This document shows, one piece after another, positions 8,279 through 17,670 of a DNA stretch of 51,272 nucleotides. Position 1 is the first letter of the stretch. Each line of letters starts with the position of its first letter. The notes beneath the pieces were generated by a model. That model had not been told where the DNA came from, ran no database searches, and was given only the letters and a program-made list of their open reading frames with translations. This DNA is from Candidatus Hydrogenedentota bacterium (GTDB lineage Bacteria; Hydrogenedentota; Hydrogenedentia; Hydrogenedentales; JAGMZX01). Position numbers and translations under genes: made by a program. Location: assembly GCA_018005585.1 (NCBI GenBank), contig JAGMZX010000003.1, positions 39,751 through 91,022 of the forward strand. The letters are read 5' to 3'.

Positions 8279-10330
8279 ATGCATGAAAACCGGCATCGCA
8301 ACCTATCCGCCGCTTTCGGTTCGGTCGTATTTCTCATAATCGCGGCATACGCATTCTGGTTGTCCGTGGAGGCGCGTGCGCCGTGGTTGGGCGAAGCGCC
8401 CATGAACATCGCCGGGTGGATGACCGGCGGTTCGACTCAGATGGCGCGCAACTGGTACCGCGAAGGCGCGTGGCCGTTGCGTTTTGCCATGTATTGGGAA
8501 CCTGCTTCGGCCGAACAGCAGTACGCCGGCGCGCGCACGCCTTATGTGTCATATCCGCCGGGCGCCATACTGCCGCTGTATCTGCTGGCGCTCCGGCAGG
8601 GAAAAGAACCCGTGCCCGGCCTCGCCATGTCGCTGAATCTCGCGCTGCAGGGCATCACGGCGATTTTACTGTCCGCCACAGGGACGCTGCTCTTGCGCCG
8701 CGCGGTCTTCTCACGCTGGACCGCTTTCGTGCTGGCGCCGGTCCCCTTCCTGCTCTACGTGTATCTTCCCATATCGTATCACGAACACGCCATGAGTTAC
8801 TTTGCGGATGCGGCTGTATTGCCGCTGTACGCGCTGTTCATCTTGCTCGAAGTGTGTCGCGAGCGCGCCCGCAGTCCCCGCGTCCGCCGTTGGCTGGCTT
8901 TGTCGCAGGCATTAACCGGTTTTTGCGGCATCCTGACGGACTGGCTGTTTGTGTTCCTCGCGTGCTGCGTCTGGCTGGCCCGAGTCTTCCGGGGCACGCT
9001 TGGCGACCGGTTGCCGGTCAAGGTCCGCAATACTCTCCTGTTGGGGCTTCCGTTCGCCGCGGGTGTGGCGCTGTTCCTCGGTCAAGTAATCCTCCTGGAC
9101 GGCATGGACCAGTTGCTGGAACGGTTTCTGATGCGCTCTGGCGTTACGCCGGGGCAGGGCTTCGGCGTTGGAAGAAATCCGCTCGAATTCGCTTCGGCGA
9201 ACACGTTCTTCACTTTTTCCCTGGACACGCGCTTCTGGAAGGAACATATCCCCGCTTCCTTTGGCACGTACGGGGCCGAGGTCATCGCCGGATGCCTTGC
9301 AGCATGGCTGGTAGCAACGGTGCTGGCCATGTGCGCGGCGCTGCGGCGCAGGTGGCTGGCGCGGGGGGCGGATGGCGAAGAGCAGGCGAACTCCTATGGG
9401 AGTGTGGGCGTGTTGCTTGCCGCGTGTTTTCTGTATCTTGCCCCTTGTTTGCTCTATTATCACGTATTCAAGCAACACAACAACCTGCTCTTTCACCGGT
9501 ACAGCGCCCTGAAGTTCGCGGTTCCGCTGGCTGCGATGCCGCTGGTATTGCTGCCCGCCGCGTACTGGCGTTTTTGGTTTCCCGCCAGAGTGTTTCAGAC
9601 ATGGCCCATGCGCTGTGCCTCGCGGATGGCGCCGCTGTTGCTACTGGCGGGCGCCACTCTCCTGCTCATTTCGCTCACGCCGGAACGGCGCGCCCTGTTC
9701 GCGTCGGACGACGACTTGCGTCACGTGTCCTCCGGGAAGTTCATCGGGCAGAATACGACGCCCGAAGATATTCTCTTCGCCCCCGCGCCTCCACCTTGGG
9801 CCGATATGCCGCAATTTCAGGCATACGCGATGAAGCGGCTGCATCCCGCCAAGTCCCTTTGGGAACTGTATGCTTTCCTGCGCGGTATCGACGGTCCCTG
9901 GCAGGCGGCGGTGTTTCTGGACCGGGCGGACCGCCTGGACCGTCTACCGGAATTGCAGGTCTTGGCTCATTCGGCGCGTGTCGCCGTATCGGAGGGTGCA
10001 ATGACGCTGTTGTTTATAGATAAAGCGCGTTTTGTATCGCTTTGTGACAGCCTTGGCGTTTCCGCGCGGCATCCGAATGACCAGAATGCTGATTATAGGC
10101 TCGCCATTCCGGAATTGACGCCGTTGATGCTTGCGTATGAGCATCAAATCGAGATACCCGGCTGGAAACGCGAGTTGGGGGGCATTCCACATCCCGCGGA
10201 TTATGCTCCAGAGACGCCCGATGGCCGCATCAGCCTCTCTGAACTGCTGCGTCAATTTCAATTGTGCAACAGCGGCGGATATCATCTGGACGCAGGCGCG
10301 GAAGGCCATTTCGCGCCGGGACTGGAGTAA
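8279..10330 (+). CDS. Multi-pass membrane protein, possible GT-C-type glycosyltransferase
   Basis: About 683 residues. The frame is open from a GTG at 8153, but the ATG at 8279 is preferred because AAAGGA (8265-8270) lies 8 bases before it and a membrane helix (SVVFLIIAAYAFWL) follows directly. About ten hydrophobic helices cover residues ~10-500, and a soluble C-terminal ~180 residues follow. The first loop contains acidic residues and an aromatic-rich SYPPGAILPLYL segment, reminiscent of the YPPG signature of lipid-phosphate-sugar-dependent GT-C enzymes (GT39/ArnT-like). A role in cell-envelope glycosylation is an inference; no assigned function. It ends 9 bases before zwf and may be co-transcribed with it. 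Confidence 0.7.
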   Translation: MHENRHRNLSAAFGSVVFLIIAAYAFWLSVEARAPWLGEAPMNIAGWMTGGSTQMARNWYREGAWPLRFAMYWEPASAEQQYAGARTPYVSYPPGAILPLYLLALRQGKEPVPGLAMSLNLALQGITAILLSATGTLLLRRAVFSRWTAFVLAPVPFLLYVYLPISYHEHAMSYFADAAVLPLYALFILLEVCRERARSPRVRRWLALSQALTGFCGILTDWLFVFLACCVWLARVFRGTLGDRLPVKVRNTLLLGLPFAAGVALFLGQVILLDGMDQLLERFLMRSGVTPGQGFGVGRNPLEFASANTFFTFSLDTRFWKEHIPASFGTYGAEVIAGCLAAWLVATVLAMCAALRRRWLARGADGEEQANSYGSVGVLLAACFLYLAPCLLYYHVFKQHNNLLFHRYSALKFAVPLAAMPLVLLPAAYWRFWFPARVFQTWPMRCASRMAPLLLLAGATLLLISLTPERRALFASDDDLRHVSSGKFIGQNTTPEDILFAPAPPPWADMPQFQAYAMKRLHPAKSLWELYAFLRGIDGPWQAAVFLDRADRLDRLPELQVLAHSARVAVSEGAMTLLFIDKARFVSLCDSLGVSARHPNDQNADYRLAIPELTPLMLAYEHQIEIPGWKRELGGIPHPADYAPETPDGRISLSELLRQFQLCNSGGYHLDAGAEGHFAPGLE

Positions 10331-10339
10331 CACGGGCAT

Positions 10340-11815
10340 ATGAGCAAGACCACATCGGCAGACCGCCCCCTGGTCATCATTCTCCTTGGCGCTTCCGGCG
10401 ACCTGGCTCTGAAGAAGGTGATTCCGGCGCTCTTTGCGCTGTACAGCCGGCGCTTGCTGCGCGAGCGTGTGCGGTTCGTCGGTTACGCGCGTTCTCCCAT
10501 GACGACAGAGGCTTTCCGCGAACGCATCATGGCGCATCTCACCTGCCGCTACGTGCCCGGCGAGAAATGCGATGATTGGATAAGCCGATTCCTCGACCGC
10601 TGCACGTACGTTTCCGGTCAATACGATTCTCCGGATGACCTGCGCCGGCTCCAGGAAATCGTCAGGCCGTCCGACGCGGACACGCCAGTCGATCGCATCT
10701 TCTACATGGCCATCCCGCCATTCTTGTTTCTGGACGTGGCGCAGTCCCTGGCAGGTGCGGGCCTCGTCACCGGTTCCGCGGAATCCGGCTGGTCGCGCGT
10801 AGTGATCGAGAAGCCGTTCGGGCGCGACCGCGCCTCGTCGGATGAACTCACGCGCAACATGACGCGGGTGTTTACGGAAGAGCAGACCTATCGTATCGAT
10901 CACTATCTCGGCAAGGAGGTTATCCAGAATCTCCTTGTCCTGCGTTTCGCCAACCTTATCTTTGACCCCATTTGGAACCGCGCGCATATCGAGCAGGTAA
11001 AGATTTCCTGGATGGAGGACATCGGCCTGGAAGGCCGCGCGGGTTACTTCGACGACTACGGCATCATCCGCGACGTCATGCAGAATCATTTGCTCCAGAT
11101 CCTCGCGCTCGTCGCAATGGAGCAACCGGTCCGGCTCGAGGCGGGGTATGTGCGCGACGAGAAAGTGAAGGCGCTCCGCTGCGTGCAGCCCGTGACCGTT
11201 GAAGACCTGGTTACGGGCCAATACACGGCGGGCGCGCTGGAAGGGCGGCGACGCCTCGGCTATCTCGAAGAGGAAGGCATCCCCGCGGGCTCGGTCACGC
11301 CGACCTATGCCGCCGCCGCACTGCACGTGCGCAACCGTCGCTGGGACGGCGTGCCGTTCCTGATCCGCGCCGGAAAGGCGCTCAACGCGCGCATGACAGA
11401 AATCCGCATACGTTTCCGGCCCGTGCCGGGCAACATCTTTCTCCATGCCGCGGGCCATCTCGCCAACAACGAACTGATTATCCGGGTCCAGCCCGATGCG
11501 GCGATCACCTTTCGCATCGTCAATAAAGTGCCCGGTCTTGGCATCACGCTCGAAGAAAGCGACCTCGACCTGCAATACGCCTCCGCCTTTCCTGTTCAGA
11601 TTCCCGATGCATATGAGTGCCTGCTCCTTGACGTCATCGAAGGCGACCGCAGCCTGTTTATTCGCGCCGATGAACTGGCCGCGGCGTGGGACATCTTCAC
11701 GCCGGTGCTGCACGAGCTGGCGACGCGCGGAACCAAGCCGCGGCCCTATTCGTTCGGCAGCGCCGGCCCCGAGGCGGCGCAGGCACTCGCTGCTCGCTAC
11801 GGCGCCACGTGGTGA
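10340..11815 (+). CDS. zwf: Glucose-6-phosphate 1-dehydrogenase
   Basis: 491 residues, the usual length for the family. It oxidises glucose-6-phosphate to 6-phosphogluconolactone with reduction of NADP+ (or NAD+), the first step of the oxidative pentose phosphate pathway, in the cytoplasm. Visible signatures are the nucleotide-binding GASGDLA (17-23), EKPFGRD (157-163) and the substrate-binding RIDHYLGKE (185-193). The His of this motif is in place; the catalytic base would be a second His further along. The ATG at 10340 has GGAG in the end of the upstream gene, 12 bases away. pgl begins 6 bases after its stop, so the two successive enzymes are encoded together and probably translationally coupled. 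Confidence 0.97.
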   Translation: MSKTTSADRPLVIILLGASGDLALKKVIPALFALYSRRLLRERVRFVGYARSPMTTEAFRERIMAHLTCRYVPGEKCDDWISRFLDRCTYVSGQYDSPDDLRRLQEIVRPSDADTPVDRIFYMAIPPFLFLDVAQSLAGAGLVTGSAESGWSRVVIEKPFGRDRASSDELTRNMTRVFTEEQTYRIDHYLGKEVIQNLLVLRFANLIFDPIWNRAHIEQVKISWMEDIGLEGRAGYFDDYGIIRDVMQNHLLQILALVAMEQPVRLEAGYVRDEKVKALRCVQPVTVEDLVTGQYTAGALEGRRRLGYLEEEGIPAGSVTPTYAAAALHVRNRRWDGVPFLIRAGKALNARMTEIRIRFRPVPGNIFLHAAGHLANNELIIRVQPDAAITFRIVNKVPGLGITLEESDLDLQYASAFPVQIPDAYECLLLDVIEGDRSLFIRADELAAAWDIFTPVLHELATRGTKPRPYSFGSAGPEAAQALAARYGATW

Positions 11816-11821
11816 TTGCGC

Positions 11822-12496
11822 ATGCCCGCTATCCTTGAGAAGACCTTTTTTTCGCCTGCGGCGCTTCTCGAAGCCGCGCAACACCTCCTGCGCGAAGAAC
11901 TGCGGCGCGTCTCGACGCAATCGCGCGCGGTCATCATTTCCGGAGGACGCACCCCCCTCCCCATCTATCACGATATTGCGCAGTCGGCGTCTCCGGCGGC
12001 GCCGAATGTGAGTGTCTGCTTCAGCGATGAGCGGCACGTCCCGGCCGGTTCTCCAGAAAGCAACTACGGCAACGCCCTTCCCATGCTCGAGGCGCTGCGG
12101 CTGCCTCAGGAACGTATCCTGCGCGTCAGGACCGAACTGTCCCTGGAAGAAGCCGCCGCGGATTATGACGCGGCACTTCACGCGTTTCTCGACCGAAGCG
12201 GACAAATCCCCCTCGCCCTGCTCGGCATTGGTCCCGACGGGCACACATGCTCTCTCTTTTCGGACGCCGACCTCGAGCGTGCGCGCGAGCGCTACGCGAT
12301 CCCCGTTACGCGGCCTGAACCGCCCCATCGCGTGAGTGTTACACCCGGACTGCTGGCGCATGTCGAGCGCGTCCTGTTCCTTGTCGCGGTTCCTGATAAA
12401 GACACGATTATCCGGCAATTGCTGGAAGCCCCCATGTCCGTCGTCGCGGGCAAGGCCGTCGCGGACTGTCCCCACGTCGAACTGTGGCGGGCGTAG
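11822..12496 (+). CDS. pgl: 6-phosphogluconolactonase (DevB type)
   Basis: About 224 residues, matching the SOL/DevB family. It hydrolyses 6-phosphoglucono-1,5-lactone, the product of the zwf enzyme encoded just upstream. Family features: ISGGRTPLPIY near residue 40, CFSDERHVP followed by SNYG, and GIGPDGHTCSLF, which carries the catalytic-type acidic and His residues of the glucosamine-6-phosphate-isomerase fold. A TTG at 11816 is in frame directly after the zwf stop, but the ATG at 11822 is the conventional start; no strong ribosome binding site is visible, consistent with coupling to zwf. A gnd or edd gene does not follow in this window. Confidence 0.95.
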   Translation: MPAILEKTFFSPAALLEAAQHLLREELRRVSTQSRAVIISGGRTPLPIYHDIAQSASPAAPNVSVCFSDERHVPAGSPESNYGNALPMLEALRLPQERILRVRTELSLEEAAADYDAALHAFLDRSGQIPLALLGIGPDGHTCSLFSDADLERARERYAIPVTRPEPPHRVSVTPGLLAHVERVLFLVAVPDKDTIIRQLLEAPMSVVAGKAVADCPHVELWRA

Positions 12497-12910
12497 CCAG
12501 GTGTGGATTGCTGACCGCTGAGTGGCGCGCACCGGACTCTGCCTTTGCGGGAATTGCGCCTCCGGTCAACGAGGCCGCAGCCAGGTGACGCGCTTCCTGC
12601 CCCATTGGCAGCTCTGGCATACCGCGCAGAAAGCGCAGACGGTTTTCCACCGCGAACGCGCGACCCATGGAGGGCTCTGCCACTACCAGCTCCGACGTAT
12701 GGAGTTCATACGAGGTCCGGTGATTTCCTGCCAAGCGGCTGCGACCAGGTTTCGACTCCGCCGTGCTGCGAGGTGACTGATAATCGAAGTTTCGATGTGG
12801 ATGCTTTGGCCCAGCGTGTGACACGTCCGCCAAATACACTCATTACGGGCAATCACGGGAAGTTGTTCTGCCTGTAGTCGAACCTGCATCCACAACCTGC
12901 CGAGCCGCTT
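12497..12910. other. Convergent intergenic region, no gene recognised
   Basis: About 414 bases lie between the ends of pgl (plus) and a glycoside hydrolase gene (minus). Short open frames exist on both strands, but none has a ribosome binding site with a plausible start or a recognisable product. Two small inverted repeats are visible: CGTATG/CATACG with a 5-base loop at 12696-12712, and ATCGAA-GT-TTCGAT at 12783-12796. Neither has a T-run. The spacer is long for a convergent gap and may hold a decayed gene, a dispersed repeat or a small RNA; the sequence alone does not decide. Confidence 0.5.
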
Positions 12911-15787
12911 TCAATTGGTTGCGCCGCCTGCGCAGAAGGACGCGAAGCGCCAGGCGGACCCGTCGTGAAGCAGTGTGCCGGTGAACGGATAGGGTCCGGC
13001 CCCGAAGGCAGGCGATGCGATGTCCCACGTGCCGGACATAACCGCAACGTCTCCCTGTACCGCCATGCCGTCTATCGTCAGGAGGGACCGCGCCGCCGCG
13101 CCCCACATGACCGCTGTGTCCAGCATCGTGACCAGGTAATCCGGCTCTCGGAACACGAAATACTCGCCGTTTTGTGTCGCCGCCGCCATCAGACATGCCC
13201 CATTATGGTAAATGCCATGCAGACCGCGCGTGTGTCCTTCCCGCAGTGCCCCCTCCCACCGGTGCGCCAAATCCGACAACGCTTCCGCCGTCCCGGCGTC
13301 CGGCGTTTCCGGTTGCCGCAAAACAGTCAGCGTGAGGAATCGCAGCGCGCCGCGCGGCCCGTCGGGCGTGGCAGCAAACCATGCCTTTGCCGGAGCGCCG
13401 CTACTGCCCGCCAACTCCAACTTCCCGATAACAAACCGCCCCGCATCTCGCGCTTCGCGCGCCTGCGCGCGGCAGGTTGCATCAAGACGGAACGCCTGCG
13501 CTCGCTCAGGACTGCGCCGCAATTCCTCGCGCGTCGCAGTGATTGCGCCGCTGCTCCCGCATGATACCGCCAGCGAACCCTGGCTGCTGAACAAGGTCCA
13601 AAGCGGCGGGTCACCATTTGCCAGCGCGCGGCACAATGCTTCCGCGAGTTGCTGCTCAGCCGCGGCGGGCTCCCCAAGCGGCCCGGTTTCCGTTTTGCCC
13701 CGCAGACTCTGAAGCAGTGGCTCCCGGTGCGCGTTGTCTGCAACGAGGAACGTCAGGCCGCGCGTGGCCGTATCCGGCAGGGCCGCGGGGTTGCCCCAGC
13801 GATCAAAGGAATGTACCCCGGGCGGTATCGCGACAGGCAGGGGCTCCTCCCCGTCTCCGTCGCTGTGCAGCACGACGATAATCGTGGGCGCTTTGCCATA
13901 GGGCCGGTCCGCATGCTGTTCAAACACATGTGCGCTGATATCGTGTGCGGGGCGCAATCGCTCTCTGTACGCCGCTCCCTCGACAAAATGCGCGAGCGCC
14001 GCGAGCGTAAGATGCATCGGCTTGAGCAAATACTCCGGTTCGACCAGCATGTGCGTTGGCCAGCCATGACGCGGGTCGTCGTGTGTCGAATAGGCAATGA
14101 AACAACGGTTTCCAGCGGCAATCGCGCTGAGGTACATCCGCGCGTACTGGTCCGCGCCACGCGACCAATCGCCGACGATTTCGGGGTTCGCGAAGGAGAA
14201 AAACGAGCCGTGGAACCGCGCCACGTCCGGGCCGCCCTCGCTGAACAATAGCGGCTTAGGCGCGCCGTACTTTGCCTGCTCCGCGTTCAAGCGTGCGGCC
14301 ACACGCGCAATGGCGTCGTTCGGACACCCGTGCAGATTCGGGTCGTACCGATGCCACGAGAGCATGTCAAAGTACGGATATGCCCCCTCGGCCAGCACCA
14401 ACTGTTCCCAGAACGGCGGGTAGGTATTTACGCCGGCAATAGTGCTATCGGGATTTGCCGTTTTTGCCTCCTCATATGCCGCGCGCAACAGTTTTGCGTA
14501 GAATTGCGGCGTACCGCCGGGAAAGAACCGGAACATGTCCCAAGGCTCGTTCCATACCTCCCAGCGGTCGATCCGGCCGGCGTAGTGTCCGACAACCGCA
14601 CGCACATAGGTTCGCCAATGGTCCACGCTGCGCGGCAGGCCGTAGATACTCCAGTAACCGCCTTGCTGCGTGCCCGATTCCCATGCCGGGGAACCATCGA
14701 GCATGCCCAGCACGCAGAGGCCGCGGTTCCGCGCCAAGTCGATTTCCGCGTCGAACCACCGCCACTTGCCCGGCTCCGGCTCCGCCACGCCCCACTTCGT
14801 GCATGCCGCGGCGTCGTGGATGCGGCACCACTTATAGCCCAACCTCGCCACCGCGCTGACATCAGGTTCGCGCAACGCCACATGCACGCCGAATGGCGAA
14901 TCCGGGCATAGCCCGGCCACCGGTTCCGCGGCCCGCGCCAGCAGGGTCTCTCCCATGAGCGATAAGGGCGCGCCCGCGGTATTGGCAACGTGCGCCTCCA
15001 CACGCAGCATACCGTTCAATGTCGTTGCAGACCCGGTCAGTTCCAACGTCTGTTGCCAAAACCCGGTCCCGTTGATGGGAACACTCGGACAGTCTTCCGT
15101 CGCGCCCGTGGCATGAATGAGGCGCAGCGCGAGGCGGCTTGCGTCCTGCGCGCCTACGACCCGCGCCTTGATGCGATGCGCCTCCAAACCTGTGACGACG
15201 CCCCAAGGGGCCACCGGTTCCAGGACAACCCCTGCAGGGTGCACCGGCGGACGCCACTCGGGCGGCAACGGCGCGACCTCCTCGCTTAACCACAACCCGT
15301 CCAGCCAGACCGTGCAGTTCTCGCCCTCCAACGCCAGCGAGAGGAAATAATGACCCTTCAGTGCTTCCGGCAGCACCCCCTGCAAGACGATGCCTGCCCA
15401 TTCCTTCCCGGCCATCGCCGTCCGGGACAGCAACCCTTGTTCCGGCTGATTATTGTCCCGCAGCGTCAAGAATACCTTGGCCCCCGGCGGCTCTGAACGC
15501 ACCCAGACCGCGGCCGCGTGCGGCAACCCGGCGCGTAACGCCCGCGCGGGGCCGAGAAGCTCCGCTCGTCCCCTGCCCTCGAATTGCAGCCGCGCGGCGC
15601 CTGTGCCGAACGGCTCCGCGGCATCGTCCGCCGTCCAGGAAACATTGTCTAGCTCCGCCAGCCAGCCGGCGCCCAGGCCCGCACCCAAATGTTCCATGTT
15701 AAGCAGGTTCTCATCTGCGTTCGCAGCGCTTCCCAAGAGCACGGAAGCAAAGCACGCTGATAGCGCCATCCGCAGGCTAAGGTGCAT
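12911..15787 (-). CDS. Secreted clan GH-A glycoside hydrolase (GH39-like) with C-terminal NTF2-like region
   Basis: 958 residues with a signal peptide (first ~24, cleavage near SAANA-DE). Residues ~30-170 look like a carbohydrate-binding beta-sandwich, ~190-290 like a second beta domain, and ~296-590 like a (beta/alpha)8 barrel. In the barrel, Glu414 of WNEP is the predicted acid/base and Glu517 of FSEGG the predicted nucleophile, the spacing and context expected in clan GH-A families such as GH39. The WHRYD motif also fits. The last ~120 residues (from about LAHRWEGAL, ending DGSAWRFASF) resemble an NTF2/SnoaL-like fold, which is unusual on such an enzyme. The ATG at 15787 has AAGGA 12 bases upstream. 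Substrate unknown; beta-xyloside-type bonds are a guess. Confidence 0.75.
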   Translation of the reverse strand: MHLSLRMALSACFASVLLGSAANADENLLNMEHLGAGLGAGWLAELDNVSWTADDAAEPFGTGAARLQFEGRGRAELLGPARALRAGLPHAAAVWVRSEPPGAKVFLTLRDNNQPEQGLLSRTAMAGKEWAGIVLQGVLPEALKGHYFLSLALEGENCTVWLDGLWLSEEVAPLPPEWRPPVHPAGVVLEPVAPWGVVTGLEAHRIKARVVGAQDASRLALRLIHATGATEDCPSVPINGTGFWQQTLELTGSATTLNGMLRVEAHVANTAGAPLSLMGETLLARAAEPVAGLCPDSPFGVHVALREPDVSAVARLGYKWCRIHDAAACTKWGVAEPEPGKWRWFDAEIDLARNRGLCVLGMLDGSPAWESGTQQGGYWSIYGLPRSVDHWRTYVRAVVGHYAGRIDRWEVWNEPWDMFRFFPGGTPQFYAKLLRAAYEEAKTANPDSTIAGVNTYPPFWEQLVLAEGAYPYFDMLSWHRYDPNLHGCPNDAIARVAARLNAEQAKYGAPKPLLFSEGGPDVARFHGSFFSFANPEIVGDWSRGADQYARMYLSAIAAGNRCFIAYSTHDDPRHGWPTHMLVEPEYLLKPMHLTLAALAHFVEGAAYRERLRPAHDISAHVFEQHADRPYGKAPTIIVVLHSDGDGEEPLPVAIPPGVHSFDRWGNPAALPDTATRGLTFLVADNAHREPLLQSLRGKTETGPLGEPAAAEQQLAEALCRALANGDPPLWTLFSSQGSLAVSCGSSGAITATREELRRSPERAQAFRLDATCRAQAREARDAGRFVIGKLELAGSSGAPAKAWFAATPDGPRGALRFLTLTVLRQPETPDAGTAEALSDLAHRWEGALREGHTRGLHGIYHNGACLMAAATQNGEYFVFREPDYLVTMLDTAVMWGAAARSLLTIDGMAVQGDVAVMSGTWDIASPAFGAGPYPFTGTLLHDGSAWRFASFCAGGATN

Positions 15788-15856
15788 CGGGCAAGGTTTC
15801 CTTGGAGCGCGGGCGCGTCAGACATGGGCCGCGACGGGCCCTCTGGGGAAGCTTAT

Positions 15857-16318
15857 TCATTTCTCGGCCGGGTCTTCTTCGAGACAGCGTTGCATCTCGG
15901 GAAACTGCTCGCGATATTTGACGACCGTCAACAGACTCGGCGCGGGATTGTCTTCGAGCATACGGTTCAGCGCGTTCAGCATCTCGCGTTCGTTCGGCGC
16001 CACTTGGCAATCGTCAAAGACTACGCGCAAGACTGCCGAGACGGCGGCAATGCCGAATACTCCCGCGTCCTCGTCCTGCGCGGCCTGCGCCAAGGCTTCC
16101 ACTTGCGCCCGCTCGGATTCCGGAATCTTCCCCATGGCGAGCAGCTCGCGATACTCGTTCGCGAATCGTTTCTGCATGGCTGTGCGGGTTTCAGTCAATT
16201 GTGTGGCGGCTTTTCGATAGACCACCGCACCGGCGGCCAACGCCATGCAAAGCGCGACCACCCCTCCGGCCGCGCAACCGCGCAGCCAGCGCCGCTCAGG
16301 GCGTTGACCCTCGCTCAT
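15857..16318 (-). CDS. Small membrane-anchored protein of unknown function
   Basis: 153 residues. A short basic N-terminus is followed by one membrane helix (~14-34, AGGVVALCMALAAGAVVY), then ~115 mostly helical, charged residues that would lie outside the cytoplasm. I do not recognise the family. Its ATG overlaps the stop of the upstream MEMO-family gene by four bases (ATGA, 16315-16318), so the two are surely co-translated and may act together. Base composition matches the neighbours. Confidence 0.7.
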   Translation of the reverse strand: MSEGQRPERRWLRGCAAGGVVALCMALAAGAVVYRKAATQLTETRTAMQKRFANEYRELLAMGKIPESERAQVEALAQAAQDEDAGVFGIAAVSAVLRVVFDDCQVAPNEREMLNALNRMLEDNPAPSLLTVVKYREQFPEMQRCLEEDPAEK

Positions 16319-17568
16319 GCGCCGTCCTTTGCGCTTTCCGCGAATGCCATGCTGGCGAACGACACGATGCCGCCCGCCGGGTCAGGCGCGTGCCCATAAT
16401 GCAGCACGCGTCCCACGCACGCGTCGTCCAGCATCTTCAGCGTTGCGTAGATGCAACCCAGACCACAGACTTTTCGCGCATTACCGTCCTGCATTACCGA
16501 TCCATACCAACGCTGGGGCGCGCACGCCGCCGCGTGGGCCAAGTCCTCTTCGTCACGCAGGCGCACCGCCTCGACCACGCCGTCGTCGATGTCGAAGGGG
16601 TCGCCGAACCGCTTGCCAACGTGGGCCAGGTCGGCGCCCGCGATCACCGAAACCCGGCGTTCGGCCGGCGCGGCATAGGCGCGGCACGCCTCCAGAAACG
16701 TCGCGACGGGCTCGATACCGGACGGGTCCGTGTTGTCACAGTCTTCCGAAAACGGCGCACACAGAATAGGAACAATCCTGACGGCCGTCCCGTAAAGGTA
16801 GGCCAACATGACCGCCTGAAACTCGACGGAATGCTCGTTCCGGTGCGCAAGTTCATTGGAGAAGATGTCCCATCCACAGGCCGCCGCAATGTGGTCGACC
16901 GCGTCCCGGTCCGTGTCCAGAACGCCGAAAGGCGTGGCGAACGGTTTGCGCGTGACGATGAAAGGCGTGGAGCCTCCCGCGTGCGCGACGCCAAAAATGA
17001 ATACGGTCCTGGGAACGCCCGCTTCGTACAAGCGCTTGTAGCCATGGGCGTAGGCCGCGCCACCGCGCGTAAAATCGATGTGCGGCACAATCACGCCGCG
17101 AAGAGGCGGCGCATCGTCTCCGCCGCGGGGTCCCAGCGCTCCTGGCCCTCCGTCAATAACGAAAAAGCTGTCTATGAATGCGCGCAGCAGCGCCGGGTCG
17201 CTTGGATAAGACTTGTCGGCAAATGCAGTAGGCCTCAAAGGCGCTTCTCGAAACTCCGCTTCCATCCGGGCCAGGCGCTTCAAGTAGCGGGGCGTCAACA
17301 GGAACCCCGCTTGGTCCAGATACTCAACGACCTGCATGATCTGGTCTTGCGGGACCTGCGCACCGCCGCATTGCTGGGCGAAGATGCTCTGCACTGCCGC
17401 AAGGTCGTTTTCGCCATCGAGACAGCTGGCGATGAGGAAAGCGTGGGGCGACAACAACAACTGTTCCTCGACGCACCCCGAGGGGTCGTGCATACAGAAG
17501 TGCGGCTGGCCCTCGTGCTCAATGAGCACTGTTTCAATCGCGCGTAGAGGCGGCAATGGCTTAGTCAT
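16315..17568 (-). CDS. amrB: MEMO1/AmmeMemoRadiSam system protein B with N-terminal PqqD-like extension
   Basis: 417 residues. Residues ~155-410 are a MEMO1 domain, related to metal-dependent extradiol dioxygenases. The expected metal-site residues are visible as His163 (VPHIDF), His196 (GVAHAGG) and Cys368 (VCGLGC), with EHSVEF at 245-250. The ~110 residues in front of it (LLLSPHAFLIASCLDGEN, then a winged-helix-like stretch ending GFLLTPRYLKRL) resemble a PqqD-type peptide-recognition domain; this is my inference. In many bacteria the domain occurs with an AMMECR1 protein and a radical SAM enzyme; neither lies next to it here. Biochemical function of bacterial members is poorly known. The ATG at 17568 follows AGGTC. 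It overlaps the small membrane-protein gene. Confidence 0.88.
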   Translation of the reverse strand: MTKPLPPLRAIETVLIEHEGQPHFCMHDPSGCVEEQLLLSPHAFLIASCLDGENDLAAVQSIFAQQCGGAQVPQDQIMQVVEYLDQAGFLLTPRYLKRLARMEAEFREAPLRPTAFADKSYPSDPALLRAFIDSFFVIDGGPGALGPRGGDDAPPLRGVIVPHIDFTRGGAAYAHGYKRLYEAGVPRTVFIFGVAHAGGSTPFIVTRKPFATPFGVLDTDRDAVDHIAAACGWDIFSNELAHRNEHSVEFQAVMLAYLYGTAVRIVPILCAPFSEDCDNTDPSGIEPVATFLEACRAYAAPAERRVSVIAGADLAHVGKRFGDPFDIDDGVVEAVRLRDEEDLAHAAACAPQRWYGSVMQDGNARKVCGLGCIYATLKMLDDACVGRVLHYGHAPDPAGGIVSFASMAFAESAKDGA

Positions 17569-17670
17569 GATGACCTAGCCTAAAGACCCGGAGGCCGTGG
17601 ATGCAATCCCCCCTGCAGAGTCGTTTTTCGAGCACGCAGCCAGGCTGTCGCCGTCTGGCGCATCCGGCGG

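Noticed and set aside
9944-12532. Long open frame of 862 codons on the minus strand across zwf and pgl
   Set aside because: It is antisense to two well-matched enzyme genes; its product is Arg/His-rich low-sense sequence with no recognisable domain, as expected from GC-rich codon use.
16201-17547. 448-codon open frame on the plus strand opposite the MEMO gene
   Set aside because: Antisense to a gene with clear MEMO motifs; composition is shadow-like.
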